From Crambe crambe (taxonomy: Eukaryota; Porifera; Demospongiae; Poecilosclerida; Crambeidae), in NCBI GenBank assembly GCA_963924555.1, contig OZ004593.1, positions 124,001-188,000 on the forward strand: 64,000 nt of DNA, given 5' to 3'. Position 1 is the stretch's first letter. The number at the start of each line of letters is the position of its first letter. Positions 10,349-23,654 of the stretch are shown piece by piece. A model generated the notes under the pieces. It worked only from the letters and a program-made list of their open reading frames with translations. It did no database searches and was not told the origin of the DNA. The position numbers and the translations under genes were made by a program.

Positions 10349-13300
10349 ATGTCTGACTCTATCATTGGGTTTCTGTCGGACCCTTCCACCTTGCTGGCGT
10401 TGGGCACAGTTGCAGTGGGTGCAGCCTGGTACTTGAGCACCAGCAGTACTCCAGTAAAACCCCCTGTACCCCTGGACAACCAGAGTCTGGAGTTGCCTGT
10501 GAGTGGATTTATTGGTAGCTGATTGATCCTGACAGTGTTCTTCTTAATTGCAGGGATCTGACCATGTGCGTACCTCCCACTTTGCCAAAGACAAGTTAAT
10601 ATCCACTTACGCTGATAATACAAGCACCCTCTATGAGGCCTTCCAGCGTGGAAAGAAGCTTTCCAGTTTGTCACTTATTCTTCTCTGGACTGCTGCATAA
10701 CTTTATATCTTGCAGATAATGGCATGTGTCTTGGAAAGAGGAGTGCACCTGATGGACCTTATGTCTGGATCAGTTATGGGGAGGTAGAAGAGCGGGCAGT
10801 TGCATTTGGAGCTGGACTGGCTTCAATTGGTGTGGAGCCTGGTACCGAGAGTTTTATTGGAATTTACAGTCCAAATAACATTGAGGTGAGCAGTTGATGT
10901 GAATCTATTCACAGAAACCTCAGAAATGCTGGTAGATATCTTGTTGATTAAGGGAATTAAACCCTTCGTATTGATGAAAGTTTGAGAGGTTCCCCCCCCC
11001 CCCCCCCCTGCAGTGGGTGGTGACTGAACAGTCGTGTAACTGCTACTCTCGAGCAGTGGTACCTCTCTATGACACGCTAGGCCCAGAGGCTGTTTCCTAC
11101 ATCATCAATCTTGGCAAGTGTATTTCTTCACACAGATCTTGACACCATCAATCCCTGTATTTATTTCACAGCATCCATAACTACGGTTGTCTGTCATAAG
11201 TCCAAAGTTCAACTGCTACTCAAACAGGCCAAATCTTCTCCTGTTCTGAAGACGGTCATCAAGATTGGAGAAGAAGTGACTGCAGAAGAGAAGGAGCAGG
11301 CCAAGGAGATAGGCATTAGCATCTACAGCTTTGGAAATATTGAGGTTTGCATTGTATTTAGAATGTACATAATGCCTACATCCAATAATCCAAACTCTTT
11401 CAATTTCAATACTCCAGAAAATGGGCCGTGAAAATCCCATAGAGTTGGTTCTTCCGAAGCCAGATGATCTTTGTACGGTGTGTTTCACCAGTGGGACTAC
11501 TGGTATGTCAATCTTGGATCACCCAACCCTAGTAGTAATAACAGAGTGTCCACCCCCACAACCCCAATGCAACTTAGTGTAACGCCCCATGTGACCAGTG
11601 AATTTGTTACCATCTGTAGGGAACCCTAAGGGAGTATGTCTGACCCACTGCAATGTGATTTCCTTCATTGCTGGCGTTATGAAGCAGCTGGTGAGTGATT
11701 TCCACGTATTGTGTGTGCCTGATGTCAATTTGCCATGTGATGTTTCAAGTTGTTCTTTTGATTTCAGGAATCTGTTGAGATTAACACTATCACAAATAAT
11801 GACTGCCACATTTCTTACTTGCCTCTTGCTCATATGATGGAAAGAGGTTGTCAGGTGAGCATGCCAAATACATGCAAGTATCCATTAATTTTCTAGCAGA
11901 AAATAATTAGAGCATTTTATCTGACAGTTTAGCAATCTGCAGTCCATGTATGAGTTTTATCCAGCTATTAAACCTACGGTGTACAGCATTAGCTTGATCT
12001 TGGGGCTTCTTCCTGCAGTGCACAGCCTCATGCCCAGTATCTGAGAACCTGGGCATACCTTTAACTATGTATCCTCTAGTGATAGAGTTGGCACTGGAGA
12101 CTTACCAGTCCCTTTTCTCCCTCTCCCTTTGGTTTTAGTTGATGTGTTTCATGAATGGAGCTCGTATAGGGTTCTTCCAGGGAGATGTCAAGCTTCTTAT
12201 AGGTGATATCAAAGCACTGAAGCCTACTGTGTTTGTCTCGGTGCCTCGACTCCTCAACAGAGTCTATGACAAGGTCAGTTCTAACTTATGTCGGTTTCTT
12301 TAGAGAGGAATAGAAGCCTGTTCTGTGGGAACCACTCACTCTGTGTCCTTTTTCAGGTGATAGCCGGAGTTTCTACCTCGCCTCTAAAGAAATGGCTCTT
12401 TGAAAAAGCCATGCAAGCTAAGAAAAGTGAAATTAAAAAGTAAGTCTATATATTTTTTTGCTATGATGATCAGTTTTGAAGAGGACCACCTACCCCACCC
12501 ATCCCCTTTCAGTGGAATTGTTCGGAGGAACTCCATCTGGGACTATCTTGTTTTTCATCGTGTTCAAGAATCTCTGGGTGGGCGTGTCCGTATAGTAGTA
12601 ACAGGTTCAGCTCCAATTTCTGAAAAAGTGATGACCTTTCTCCGCTGCTCCTTAGGATGCTATGTGAGTTTCCATTTATGCTGGAATGGAACTCATCCTT
12701 AAATGTGCCACCCCTCTGTCTCTAACTGCACCACTCCCCTTTGTCAATGTACCACCCCCTTTATGCTTAAGGTTTATGAAGGCTATGGACAGACAGAATG
12801 TGGAGCGGCTGCCACTTTCATGATACCAGGGGATATGACTACTGGGAGTGTTGGTGCCCCTTTGCCCTGCAACTACATCAAGTTAGTGGATGTCAAAGAC
12901 ATGAACTACTTTGCAGATAACGGGGAAGGTGAGGTCAGTCAAACAACATTACTCGTGGCGTACTTCAGTCCTGACATGTAGTTTGGTCCTGTGCTGTTGT
13001 ATCTAGGTGTGCTTCAAGGGACACAATGTCTTCAAGGGCTACTTGAAGAATCCAGAAAAGACTGCCGAAGCATTGGACAAAGATGGTTGGCTGCACTCGG
13101 GTGATGTTGGACGATGGCTGCCCAATGGAACGCTCAAGATTATTGATAGAAAAAAGCACATTTTCAAGTTATCTCAAGTGAGTTATTTATAACAATACTG
13201 TAACTCCCACAATACAACTACCCTCTGGACATTGTTGTCCTTTGTGTATAGAGTGTATATTTAAAGACAAACTGTCCTTTGTTGTGGTTTTCCTCTTTCA

Positions 13301-13874
13301 GCATGTCCTTTGTTAAAGGTTCCATTGTATCACCTCCTTTCTTGGTATTCATCCATAGGGAGAGTACATTGCTCCCGAGAAGGTGGAGAACATTTACTTG
13401 CGGTCGCGCTACGTGGCCCAGGCCTATTTGTATGGAGACAGTTTGAAGTCTTGTTGTGTGGCCATAGTGGTGCCTGATGAGGAGGTGTTGATGGAGTGGG
13501 CCAAAGACAGTGCCATTACAGGGTCCTTCAAGGAACTTTGTCAGCGTGAGGTGAGAAGGTGGCACTGATCATAATTCTGGCCCTTATTGATACTCGTGAT
13601 TCAGGATATCAGGAAGATGATTTTGGAAGACATGACTACCATAGGAAAGGAAGCTGGTCTCCATTCCTTTGAGCAGGTCTGTATTTAACCTTCCCTTCAT
13701 TCCTGTGGTATCTATTGTGTGCACCTTTTCCAGGCGAAGGCTATCTTGCTCCATGATGAGCTGTTCAGTGTGGATAATGGCTACCTGACACCCACTTTCA
13801 AACTCAAGAGACCAGCCGTCAAGACCGCCTTCATGGAAACATTTGTCAGGATGTACAAAGAACTCCCTTCATAA
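10349..13874 (+). CDS. Long-chain fatty-acid CoA ligase (ACSL1/5/6 type)
   Basis: Roughly fifteen short exons. The N-terminus has a hydrophobic segment ([15 protein letters not shown]) that would anchor it in the ER or outer mitochondrial membrane. The adenylate-forming motifs are all present: FTSGTTGNPKGV (P-loop, with an intron splitting it near 11500-11620), [32 protein letters not shown], then the signature [20 protein letters not shown] and the lysine region [21 protein letters not shown]. The protein activates long-chain fatty acids to acyl-CoA with ATP. An intron ends with a 17-C tract just before its AG at about 11013. The order and spacing match vertebrate ACSL1/5/6 rather than ACSL3/4, though I would not assign a single orthologue. 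Confidence 0.94.
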
Positions 13875-13965
13875 TAACTTTTTCATAGTGTGGCTACAGA
13901 AGCCATTTAATAATGAAGCATGAGTGTGCTCTATTTAGAATATATAAAGTTGAAAGAAGCATGAC

Positions 13966-16900
13966 ATGAGTGAAGAAGAAGGGAAGGCAGTGTTTGCAGC
14001 GTTGAGGCCTCTGTGCGTGAAGGTGATGTCAGAACCTTCAGTGGAGAGTCTTACTGCCTTGCAAGCAGGTGTGAAGACACTCCCACCTTCCTCCTCCATT
14101 CCACCTCAGCTGGTGGACTACCTCACCCTCCCTCTCCGTGCTGCTATCAAGAGAGCAGGCAGGTTCGTAATAACCTCTTTCCATGCAGCATAAGCATCAT
14201 CCTTGCCAATGCTTCCCTTTGTATTGGACATAGCTCCAATGAACGGCTGCTGGAATCCTCCTTGTTGGCGCTAACTGAAATCTTCTCTCGAGTGAAAGAT
14301 TTAAATGGATGGCAATTATTTCATGACCTTTTCTCTTTCCTCTGCATGTTGCTGGATCCAAAAATGGCCAAGGAAGCTGGTAAGGGATCCTCCAGTCCCC
14401 TCCTAATCAAATTTATTATGTAATCTTGTCAGGATTTGGTGTTTGTTCAGAAGATTTGCTGGTATCATCACTGAAAGCCCTGAAAGCTCTCTTGCTCTCC
14501 ACCTCGTCTAGGTCAGTCTGCACCCTGTGCTCCAGTAAATCCCCCGTAATGTGCCACTACATACCCTTTCCTTGCCAGCATCCACAAACAATTATTTGGG
14601 AAACTGGTTATTCTTGGGCACTGCATCTCCATCCTCCTTGACTCCACCTCTAACTCCACCTCCAACACTGTCCGTAAAGAGGCTCTCTCTGTGTTATGTG
14701 CCCTCGCTGGGCTGGACACTGCCCCCATCTTAGCAGCTGTCCGTGTCCTCCAGACCACACCCCCTGAATCCTCCCACGCACCAGCCGCAATCTCTACATA
14801 CCTTGATATCATGAAGGAGGAAGTGGGGAGAATACAAGGGAACATATGTGGAGATGATGCAGGAGTCTTAGCATCTTTTCTCCCTGGGGTTTCCTCCATC
14901 ATAAGTCGCTTGGTCACCTCTGATGCCAAGACAGTGGAGTCAGTGACTTCCCTTGCCTTATTAGCATGGGCCCACTACATCACCGTAGCAATGTCTGGCC
15001 AACGAGAGGAGGAAGAGGGACTGGAGACATCCAGAAAGGAGGAGGAATGTGGCCACACCTCGCAATCATCACTGAAAGTGAGTCGGACTAAAGCTTGGGA
15101 GGAGAAGACCTCTAGACAGTTATGTCTCTTGATGGAGCGTGTCTGCATTCTAGTCACCAGTGAAGCGTGGAAACTCCGACTCCATCTGGTGGGCTGGGCA
15201 CATTGTCTCCTCTCCCACTGTTACATGTAAGAACAAAGGGGATGGTAGCTCCCAATTTTGATCTCATTTGATATACATGTTCAGTTCTCTTGAGGTGTGT
15301 GTTCCATGTTTGCTGCAAGTGGTGGTGACTCTGAGTCATGATCCCTATTCCCACATCTCCCAGGCTGCACACACCTCCCTCCACCAGTTCCCCGCGGGGG
15401 GACACACCCTCACCTCCTTGCTGGGAGAACAACTGTACTCTCTGACTTCTTCCCTCCCTCGTCTCATAAGACAACACGATGACACCAAGTAAGTCTATAG
15501 GAAACTATCTCTCCCTCATTGAATTATTTTTCCCCTGTAGAAAGGTGGCCACTTTGCAGCTGCTTGCAGGCTACCTGAATCTAGCTGGTAGTCCCGTTAC
15601 TTTAATGACCCACTCTCTTCCTCATCTTTCTAGACTGATTCAAGCTCTTATCCAGGTACCTATAATACTCTCATTCAACCACTGCTCCTGACACACCACA
15701 CCACTAAGCATCATCTATTTCTACAGACCATGACTCTTCAGACCGACTCCACCCATGTACTTACCACGCCCCTCCCCACTCTGGACCCTGCTGCCCTTCC
15801 CTCCCTCCCCCTCCCTCTCCAACACGCCCACTTCCGGTCCAGTCAAGTGGCAGGTGTACTAAGAGAGGTGTGTCAACTGCTGGGGTGCCGTGGGGACTTT
15901 GAGGTGCTCCTGGATTATGTCTTGGATCAGTTCCAATCCACTCCTCAGCATCATAAAGAATATCTTCTGCTCTTCTCTCATTTTTTGACTGGTGCTTCAC
16001 ACATGCACTGTCTCCACACTCAGCCCTCACCCAACACGCTTACTTCAAAACAAATGTTTGCCCTCGTGGAAACACTTGTGACCATCCTGGTATCCCCTGA
16101 CATCTGGTGCAGGTCACACAACCCAACTATGAGCCATGCCTCCAGAGAATCAGACTTGATGGAATTTCTTCTCCTCTATGTGATCTTCACATGCGTCCAT
16201 GTACTGGGTGCAAACTTTGACCCCCTCCTTCAGCAGCTGATCTACCCTCTCATGCAGCAATTAGGGAACAGCAGTGAAGGTGTGGCCAGTGCTGCTATGG
16301 CAACACTTCTGGCAATATCTTCACACTGTGGCTATAAGTGAGTTGTGCAAAAAATTATTGAATCACATGACAGTCATGTGATCATTCTGCAGATCATTGG
16401 CTGAGCTTATTGATCACAATGCTGACTACTTGGTGCATACTATCTCTCTTCATCTCCAGGATAAGGCCCACCATCACCTCCAGCCTCGGGCCCTCCAGGT
16501 CCTCAGAGCTGTGCTCTCTCATGGGGAGGAAGGGGTGTGTCTCCTTGTCCAAGACTCTCTCAAGAACTTGTTTATTTCCCTGGACACTAAGGAATTAGAC
16601 CCACGGCTGGTGTGGGTGGGACTTAGGACTCTATCTCAGAGCTGCGAGCGCTGGGTCAGCACACGAACAGTGGCGGAGGAGGAGGAAGAGAGGGTGGAGT
16701 CAGTGGGTGTGGTTCAGGATACCACTTCTGATAAGGAATTGTCAAGAGACGAGTTGCTAGGTGATGAACCACGAGATAGGGTGGGTATTGAGGCCATTGG
16801 TGAGTACTTTCGCCAGTACCATAAGGCAAAGGAGGCGGAGAGAGCAGAGGACGAAGAGAAGGAGAGGCCAGGAGGAGAGGACGAGGGAGATGAGGTCTAC

Positions 16901-18217
16901 TATAAGGAAGAGAAGCTGCCAGCTGTAGAGCAGGTGTGTGTACAAGTCCTTGAGAGATGTGTCCACCACTTGGCTAATCCAGACCCCAACACACGCCTCC
17001 TAATCTTGGAGAGCATGGAGCACTCCATGAAAGCCCTCAAGCACAAGAAGGTAAGCTATACCTTTTATGTTTCCCAGGTCAAAATTTACCTCCTTTATCG
17101 CTTCCTTTGCTCAGTTGACCCTGTACCCTGAAATGCATGCAGTGTGGGGTCCCCTTCTCCCACACCTCCAAGATCCCTCCCACCCTGTTGCTAGGAAGGC
17201 ATGGCAAGTGATCCTCTGTATGAGCGAGGTATCTGGTGACTTTCTGAGGAAACGTATCCTTGAGAAAGTTTGGCCCATCCTGGTGACGTCCTTGGAAAGT
17301 ATGGCAAGAGTTAGTCTCAAGGCAGACAGTTTATACCAGTGAGTGAGTTAATTAAAGCTCAGACAGTGAAGTAAGAACAGTTTCTATGGAGTGTGCAGTG
17401 TCTATGCATGTGAGAAAATGCCAGTACCTTCCTTAATGGCTGTCAGTATCAAGACAAAACAAGACAAAACTGACATTATTATGTGATGGACAACTTGCTT
17501 GACCAATTTTTTTCCGAGACCAACAACATTCAGCATGATGATTAGATTCACTTTTTCCTAAATTGCAAAAAAAATTTTTAGCCTAGACTTGGCAAATTTT
17601 CCGAAATCAGAAACACTCAAAATGTGAATCTAAGCACTCAGCATGACAACTAGGCTCACTTTTGACTATTTAAACCTAAATTAGTCACAAAAAAATTTTG
17701 GCCATTTTTTCGAAAAATGGCCAAATCTATTCCGAGACCAAAAACACTCAAATGTGAATCTAATGATGACTAGACTCACTTTTGATAAATCAGTCATTGC
17801 TGCCATGGATCAATACTTAGTACATTTTATGGGAATGACCAGACTGCTTTGTTCCATTTCCACTGCAGGCAGAGCAGCCGATTTAAATTGCAGTGTTGTT
17901 TGATTGAATGTGTTGGAAGACTGTCCACAAGTTTATCACTGCCCCCTCATGAGTTTGAAGTGGGAGCCATTGCTGTTTCCCCTTACCTGAGCCAAGACCA
18001 GCCCCTCCCACTACAAACTCTCTCATCCACCTGCTTCCAATCTCTGACTCGCATGAACCCAGACATCACCTGGCTAGTCCTCTCCCAACTCCTACCATCG
18101 GCTACAAACAAAACCACACCCACCAATTCAATCCTGAAGCCATACAAGTTCCACGAAAACCCAAACTCTGCGAAATATAAAGAAACTGTTTCATCACTTC
18201 TGGAACTCTTAACATAA
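13966..18217 (+). CDS. TTI1: TELO2-interacting protein 1 homologue
   Basis: Multi-exon gene encoding a HEAT-repeat protein of roughly 1,000 residues. Recognised by the N-terminus (AALRPLCVKVM), FLPGVSSIISRLVT, TSSLPRLIRQHDDTK, VLREVCQLLGCRGDFEVLLDYV, NADYLVHTISLHLQ, VLERCVHHL and CGDFLRKR-like segments, all in the same order as human TTI1. An acidic Glu-rich linker (around 16670-16910) matches the disordered stretch in vertebrates. TTI1 with TELO2 and TTI2 forms the TTT cochaperone that matures PIKK kinases such as mTOR, ATM and ATR. The start is the ATG in frame at 13966; an overlapping ATG at 13961 runs straight into TGA. The penultimate intron (about 17340-17868) is unusually long and repeat-filled. 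Confidence 0.92.
17515..17785 (+). repeat. Intronic tandem/dispersed repeat, copy set 1
   Basis: About two to three diverged units in the long TTI1 intron, each holding AATGTGAATCTAAG, CACTCAGCATGA and ACTTTTGAC-like words. Related units occur at 39725-40265 and 50810-50965, in the same orientation relative to their host genes. Confidence 0.75.
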
Positions 18218-18667
18218 GCATCTCCTTACATTCCTCCCACGCCAAATACTTTTCATTTTTCAGATTCAAATGGTTTCTGTTGTCATAATAATGGTACCAG
18301 CATTTCTTGTAAATAATGCAAAGGAAATAATTAGCAAATGGTATAAAATGTGAGAGGTTTTGAAGTTTCATGGGATGGAGCGTGGATTAATAATTCTTGA
18401 CAGGTTTATAAGTCAGTACCAGATGTTCTCTTTCTTGTTCTCATGTGCTGTGTGTGGGTGTGAGTATTTATGCAGCTCAGGTGGGGGAGAGAGGGGTCAG
18501 CTTTCTTCCTGGATGGGGGGGAATGAGGGGGAGATGGGAGGGGAAGTGGAAGACACAGAACTGGTGCTGCTTGGACGGCTGATTCTACCTCCAAATGAAC
18601 CCAGCATTGTTCTGCAGTGATCAAACATATTTAATAAATTCAGTACAACAAACGCAAAAGCTGTGGA
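18218..18667. other. Intergenic: 3' ends of TTI1 and RASGEF1
   Basis: No gene recognised. A G-rich stretch lies at 18480-18550, and an AATAAA near 18633 could end the TTI1 transcript. An open frame on the plus strand here has no family resemblance and is probably chance. Confidence 0.5.
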
Positions 18668-21600
18668 TTACTTAAGTTCCTGGTAACGCCTCTTCTCTCC
18701 GGGATGTTCAGGAGGTTCTATCTCGTAAGACGCTAACTGCAACTCTAGAGAGAAGACATAATACAATTAAGTGATGATCATGAAGTCACAGGAATAACAG
18801 GCTGTTATGTTAATATGGATGGAATGTGAAGGGACGAGATGTTGCCTCCCTAAATTAGCAATGATTCAATGAGACATTTAGTCTCCTAGAACTAGACAGA
18901 AAGGTTAGGGAGGAGCCCATTGACAGTCAATGCAATCTGACTTAGCAGGGTTTATTGTCCTTTCACCTTTCCCAGCACTTTGTGTATTGTTTACTCCCAC
19001 AATAATCATTGCACACCCACTTTCACTCCCACTTTCACTCCCACTTCACAGTCTAAAGGCTAGAATAACTGCATGATATGGCATGCCATAACTTGAAGCT
19101 AATTCCTCACCATCATCTGTGTGCACTGGTATTGTCATCAGGTAGTTCAGGACATTCCTTGACCTTGGGAAAGGCAACTAAAAGGAGGAGAATGAATCAA
19201 TTCAACATAATAATTATATTATATCGGTTTGCAGCCAGAGCCAGGGATGACTTAGTGCCAGAGACACATTTAAATGTTTGGGGAAGTGGGGGTGCACACC
19301 AGACGCTGAGCAATCACTTAAATGTTTTCTCTCTAGCTAATAAAAATTCTCTGGACAGTCGGTTGTGTGTCTCAACACTTACTGCTCTATCTTTGTAGCC
19401 AAGTATCTGGGAGACCAGTCGGGCCAACGACATACACTTCTCAAAGCGAATGAATCCTTTAGGATCTTTGTCACTCATGCCTTGATGCATGAAGTAAATG
19501 TCCTTCACAATCAAACTGAAGAAAGGCACCACCCAACAGTGAGGACCTTCTTTTGCTGCGTCAGCACGACCAATTGCCTTCTCTAATGCTCCTCTGTAAG
19601 TTGAGAAGTTACTGACTGGGTCTACAAATTCCTATGTGAAAATACATGAAAACATTAATGGCTGGACCAGCACCCTCTCATGAAAACATGCAATCACATA
19701 CCCATGGGGGTGTATACCCATGGGACACATCATTTGAACATACCCACCTCAATCGACTGCATCTTTGAAGAGCTAACTTTTGCTCTCTATAATGTTAAGG
19801 AGGAATTAAGATGGCTAATTCGTCATCTTGGACTCATTGACTTGATCAACTTACTGTTCTTTTTAGTCGTGTGACGGGACTCATGAACAATCCAGCTGCA
19901 CATGCCAATAGAGAAAACAATCACTATAGTTACTATAGTTACGATAGTTACTATAGTTACGATAGTTACTATAATTACAATAGTTATGAGTAGTTTTTGG
20001 TGTATGCTATTAATACCATAGGAACATAATAGTTAACCGACTAATTGCTAAAAGGCCCAGGTCCTTTTAAGCTGTGCTTCACTTTTTAATTTGGATTATT
20101 GTTATTCATGTACCACTAATTGCCATGTAGGAATTGAAGTTGTTCAATTTACGACATTCGTTTGCAGTGTCGGCAAAAAATTCGATGAGCTTTGCCCTGT
20201 TTCTCCGTTTATCTGCCTGTGGTAGTTAGAGAAATGGGAAGTACATGATGAAAGAGGTGAACCATTAGGTCGGGATGGTGGTGGGTCATTAGGTATATGT
20301 ATCATCTGGTGGCTAGAGATGAGCTCCAATACTTACCACACAAATCTCTGTGGCAACCAGATAGCTTAGTCTATTGAACCACTCCACATATGCTTCAATG
20401 TTGCATGTTTTCTTCATGTCGCGATAGAGAGGCTGTAAGGAAGCCAGCACGGAAGATTAGTAATTAATGTAGGAACAAAAAAAGAAACCCTCACCTCTGC
20501 TTCTGTGGGGTTCTTCACAAATGTTTGTATAAATTCCTCAGGACCAATATTGTTGAGTCGTTCCTTTGAAAACAATCAGATCAATGTGTTTATCAAAGGA
20601 GAGGAAGAAGGGGAGGGGAAGGAGAGGAAGAAGGGGAGGGGAAGGAGAGGAGGGGAAGGAGAGGAGGGGAAGGCGAGGATGGAGGGGGAGGGAAGGGGGA
20701 AGGGGAAGGAGAGGTGGGAGGGGAGGTGGGAGGGGAAGGAGAGGAGGGAGGGGGAGGTGGGAGGGGAAGGAGACGAAGGGAAGAGAGGGAGGAAGGCTCA
20801 CCATTTCAATATGAGTGAGTTGTTGTGCAAGGATACTTGGATCCTCACACACCAATTGAATGTTGACCTGCGTCTTGGGATCTATCAGTCTCTCCATGGC
20901 AACTGCATTCACCTGGGCCAAGATGTGTTCGTATTTGTCTAGAATGCTGAGTTTCTTGACCAGCATAGACTGGACCTGTCCCACTGATTTCCTCAGCTCC
21001 TTCCAATTAAGAGAGGAGAAAGTAAGGACTATCTCATGATGACAATGGTGCTATAGTGTTTTACTCACAGCTGAAACAGAAGCACAAGTCTGTGTCATTT
21101 CCTTCAGAGATCTCATCATCCGTTCATCGCGAAAGTCGTAAGGGAATATGTCGGTCCATTGTCTGTGTAATTCAGTGCAGATCATATCATGAGAAAGAAT
21201 GGAAAGTAAAGAATGTGTGAGTGAGAAGAAACCTATCACGTTTCTGAGAATATTACGTAGGCATCCCAGGAGAACATCAACAGTAGATTACTCCTCATTA
21301 GTTCATAGTTACTTACTCCATTAGTTGGATTATCTTCGTGGCCACAACCTCAGCTTCCTGTACAGAATGTCAACAAAGTAATCAAATGTGAAGTTCACTG
21401 CCACCTCCTCCCCCTCTATTATTACGCATAATAGGAACTAACTAACCTTTATATTGGTAGAAACCAGGTGCTTCTGCCGCAAGTGGAAAATCTGGACACA
21501 CAGACATGATTCATTATAATTATACAGCTCATTAAGAATGCTATTATTGGTTGCACTTATCCCTATTCAAGAAATAACCTCTGGGTTGAGGTACTTGCTA

Positions 21601-23513
21601 AGTGCCTGAAGCTACTACCTATGTTTTCATTCCAGGGTGAAGAATGTTGGTGTTCTAAAGGTGTGCTAATGTAGCAGGCTACATCATGGGAGGTCTTACT
21701 CGGGAGACACGAGCCAAGAGTTTGTAAGGTTGCAGGAAGAGGCGGGAGGAGAGGATAAATGCGAAGATGTAAGACCTCTCAGGTGAGTGAGAGGCTGTGG
21801 GAATCAGCATATCGATGAGTGCATCTAGAGAACCTGCCACTAAAATCCGATCCTGGTACACCAGATCCTAATAAATATATCATGGATATGTGTTCCACAA
21901 TGGAGAATATCTGTATTCCTCACATTATTGTGCTGTCCAGGCACCAAGAAAGTACTGACCACTGAAGAGGAAGTGCTATCCTGCAGAGAGAAACAATGAG
22001 ATTATTAGCATAATGGTCCTTCCCCATGAAAGGAACTTGATGCATCAGTAACTTGGTAACAGCACTGCTAATCACATCAGTGGCTTAGTAACATTTTCCT
22101 AATCACATGCATTTCCTTATATAGGTTTAAGAAAGAAAACTTACATTGGAAGGAGCCTGAGGAGATACGTTAAGTGATGATGTTCTAGGAACAAGATGGT
22201 CAAACACAGAAGGCTGCAAAATAAAAATTAATATAGATAACAGTGGGATGGATGATTTTGTTTTTAGTGTGGAGAATTCAGTGTATAGTCTAATGGGGTG
22301 CAGAATATTAAGCAGATACCAATGGGTGCTGCCCTGGGTCAGACTAAATCCTGGCATTCTTCCCTGGGGCGGTATCCTGCTCTAACCTTGTTCACTGCAT
22401 GCACTGCAGACAACTCACCCGTGACTTAGGAGCGGGTTTGAGAACCATTGGAGGGAGACTGCGTGATGCTTTCATTTTGGGTTTCTTTTGGATAATACCA
22501 GCCACAGCTGCGTCTTGCATCTCTTGAGCAAGTCGCTGCTGCTGTATCTTTATCCTCCTATGAAATTGATCATGATTCTTAAAACTGACTTCATGCTTTT
22601 GTGTGTTTATTTCTATTGAAGCCAAGTGAAGGGTACTATTGTATCTGTGCAAGCTCAAAAGGGATACATTTTATAGCTTCAAATTATTTCATTGTTTCAT
22701 TGTTCATTGTTTATACCACACACACACTCCTGCATGGTGCAAGCTAGTTATATCTAGCAGCTCTTATTATTCTTGACTCACATATAGTTAGCTTCCTGCT
22801 GTTCCAATTCACGAGTCTACAAAATATAACACACACTACTTCAAGGAGAGAAAGGACCAACTATTCTATCCCAGGCTTATTATAACATCATATAGCTATA
22901 GCTGTGTGCAAACCTCAATGCAGCCATGCACCTAATACTACTAAAAGTTTAAACTGCTTACTTTTGAAGAGTCTTTTGGAGCATCAGTTTGCTTACTGGC
23001 TTCTATTTCTCTTTTGAGTACTCTCAATTTCTTTTCTTCTGACTCCAACAACTTTTCTGTTATCTGAGGCAGCACACACAATAACATGATAATTAAGACT
23101 CTCACATCCACTCACTAACAAGTGGCAAGCTTATATATATAAACTGCAGGTGCTTGTTGGCTGGCTATAACTACAATCTTATAGTGCTTCAAGTCCATAT
23201 AAGTGAGTGGGTCAATGTGTAGACATAATTGAATTTGTTACTAAAGTAGATATTATATTATCTTATGAATAACAAAGTTATGGCAATATGATCTTATAGT
23301 GTTGGCATAGATGTGAACTAGAGAGTGGGGGTCCGCTTTAGTAATATCTTGGAATGTGTATCTAATTTCTAGAGGTATAAGCCTTTTGTTTACTATTAAG
23401 TTGCAGATACGAAATGGAGCTAGTTTAGCTTCCTTTCTTACTTCCAGCTGAATGCTGAATAAATCCCTCCCGAAGTTGGTCTTAGACCTGTCACCAGCTT
23501 TAGTCTTGCTCAT
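18668..23513 (-). CDS. RASGEF1: Ras guanine nucleotide exchange factor, RASGEF1 family
   Basis: Many small exons on the minus strand. Exon 1 (23513 to about 23442) ends in FSIQLE at a GTAAGA donor and joins an N-terminal coiled-coil region (ITEKLLESEEKKLRVLKREIEA). The RasGEF N-terminal module follows, with ILVAGSLDALIDMLIP and SYIFAFILSSRLFLQPYKLL. The catalytic CDC25 homology domain has FPYDFRDERMMRSLK, LAQQLTHIEMERL, YVEWFNRLSYLVATEIC, FMSPVTRLKRT and VVPFFSLIVKDIYFMHQG. The C-terminus is YEIEPPEHPGEKRRYQELK. Order and motifs match vertebrate RASGEF1A/B/C, which activate small GTPases such as Rap2. The N-terminal coiled-coil extension is longer than I remember for vertebrates. It is divergent from the Ser-rich gene, with 141 bp between starts. 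Confidence 0.92.
19923..19990. repeat. Short tandem repeat in RASGEF1 intron
   Basis: Eight or so copies of a 9-base unit ATAGTTACT/G, decaying at the right end. Confidence 0.85.
20596..20796 (-). repeat. Polypurine/polypyrimidine intron
   Basis: Plus strand is almost pure A/G with imperfect GGGGAAGGAGAGGA units. On the RASGEF1 sense strand it is a pyrimidine tract that fills most of the intron following the exon ending QQLTHIEM. Confidence 0.9.
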
Positions 23514-23654
23514 ATCTGCAGCTTTTCCAACAATAGCAGCTCAAAATCATCGAGTTTGCAAGACCAGCCACGCCCCCTTTTTGGAGCTGCGGTTGCTAAG
23601 GAGTGTTAGGTGCAGGTGTAAATATTGGGCTGCACGTCCATTCAATCTTCAGTT

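Noticed and set aside
18360-18620. Possible small gene between TTI1 and RASGEF1
   Set aside because: No family resemblance, G-rich low complexity, and no splice or start context; most likely 3' UTR.
20538-20984. Open frames of 145-148 codons on both strands
   Set aside because: They run across the polypurine intron of RASGEF1; the real coding pieces are the short exons at each side in the RASGEF1 frame.
23253-23440. Continuation of the first RASGEF1 exon as an 86-residue protein
   Set aside because: A clean GTAAGA donor after FSIQLE joins in frame to the next coiled-coil exon; the rest is intron.
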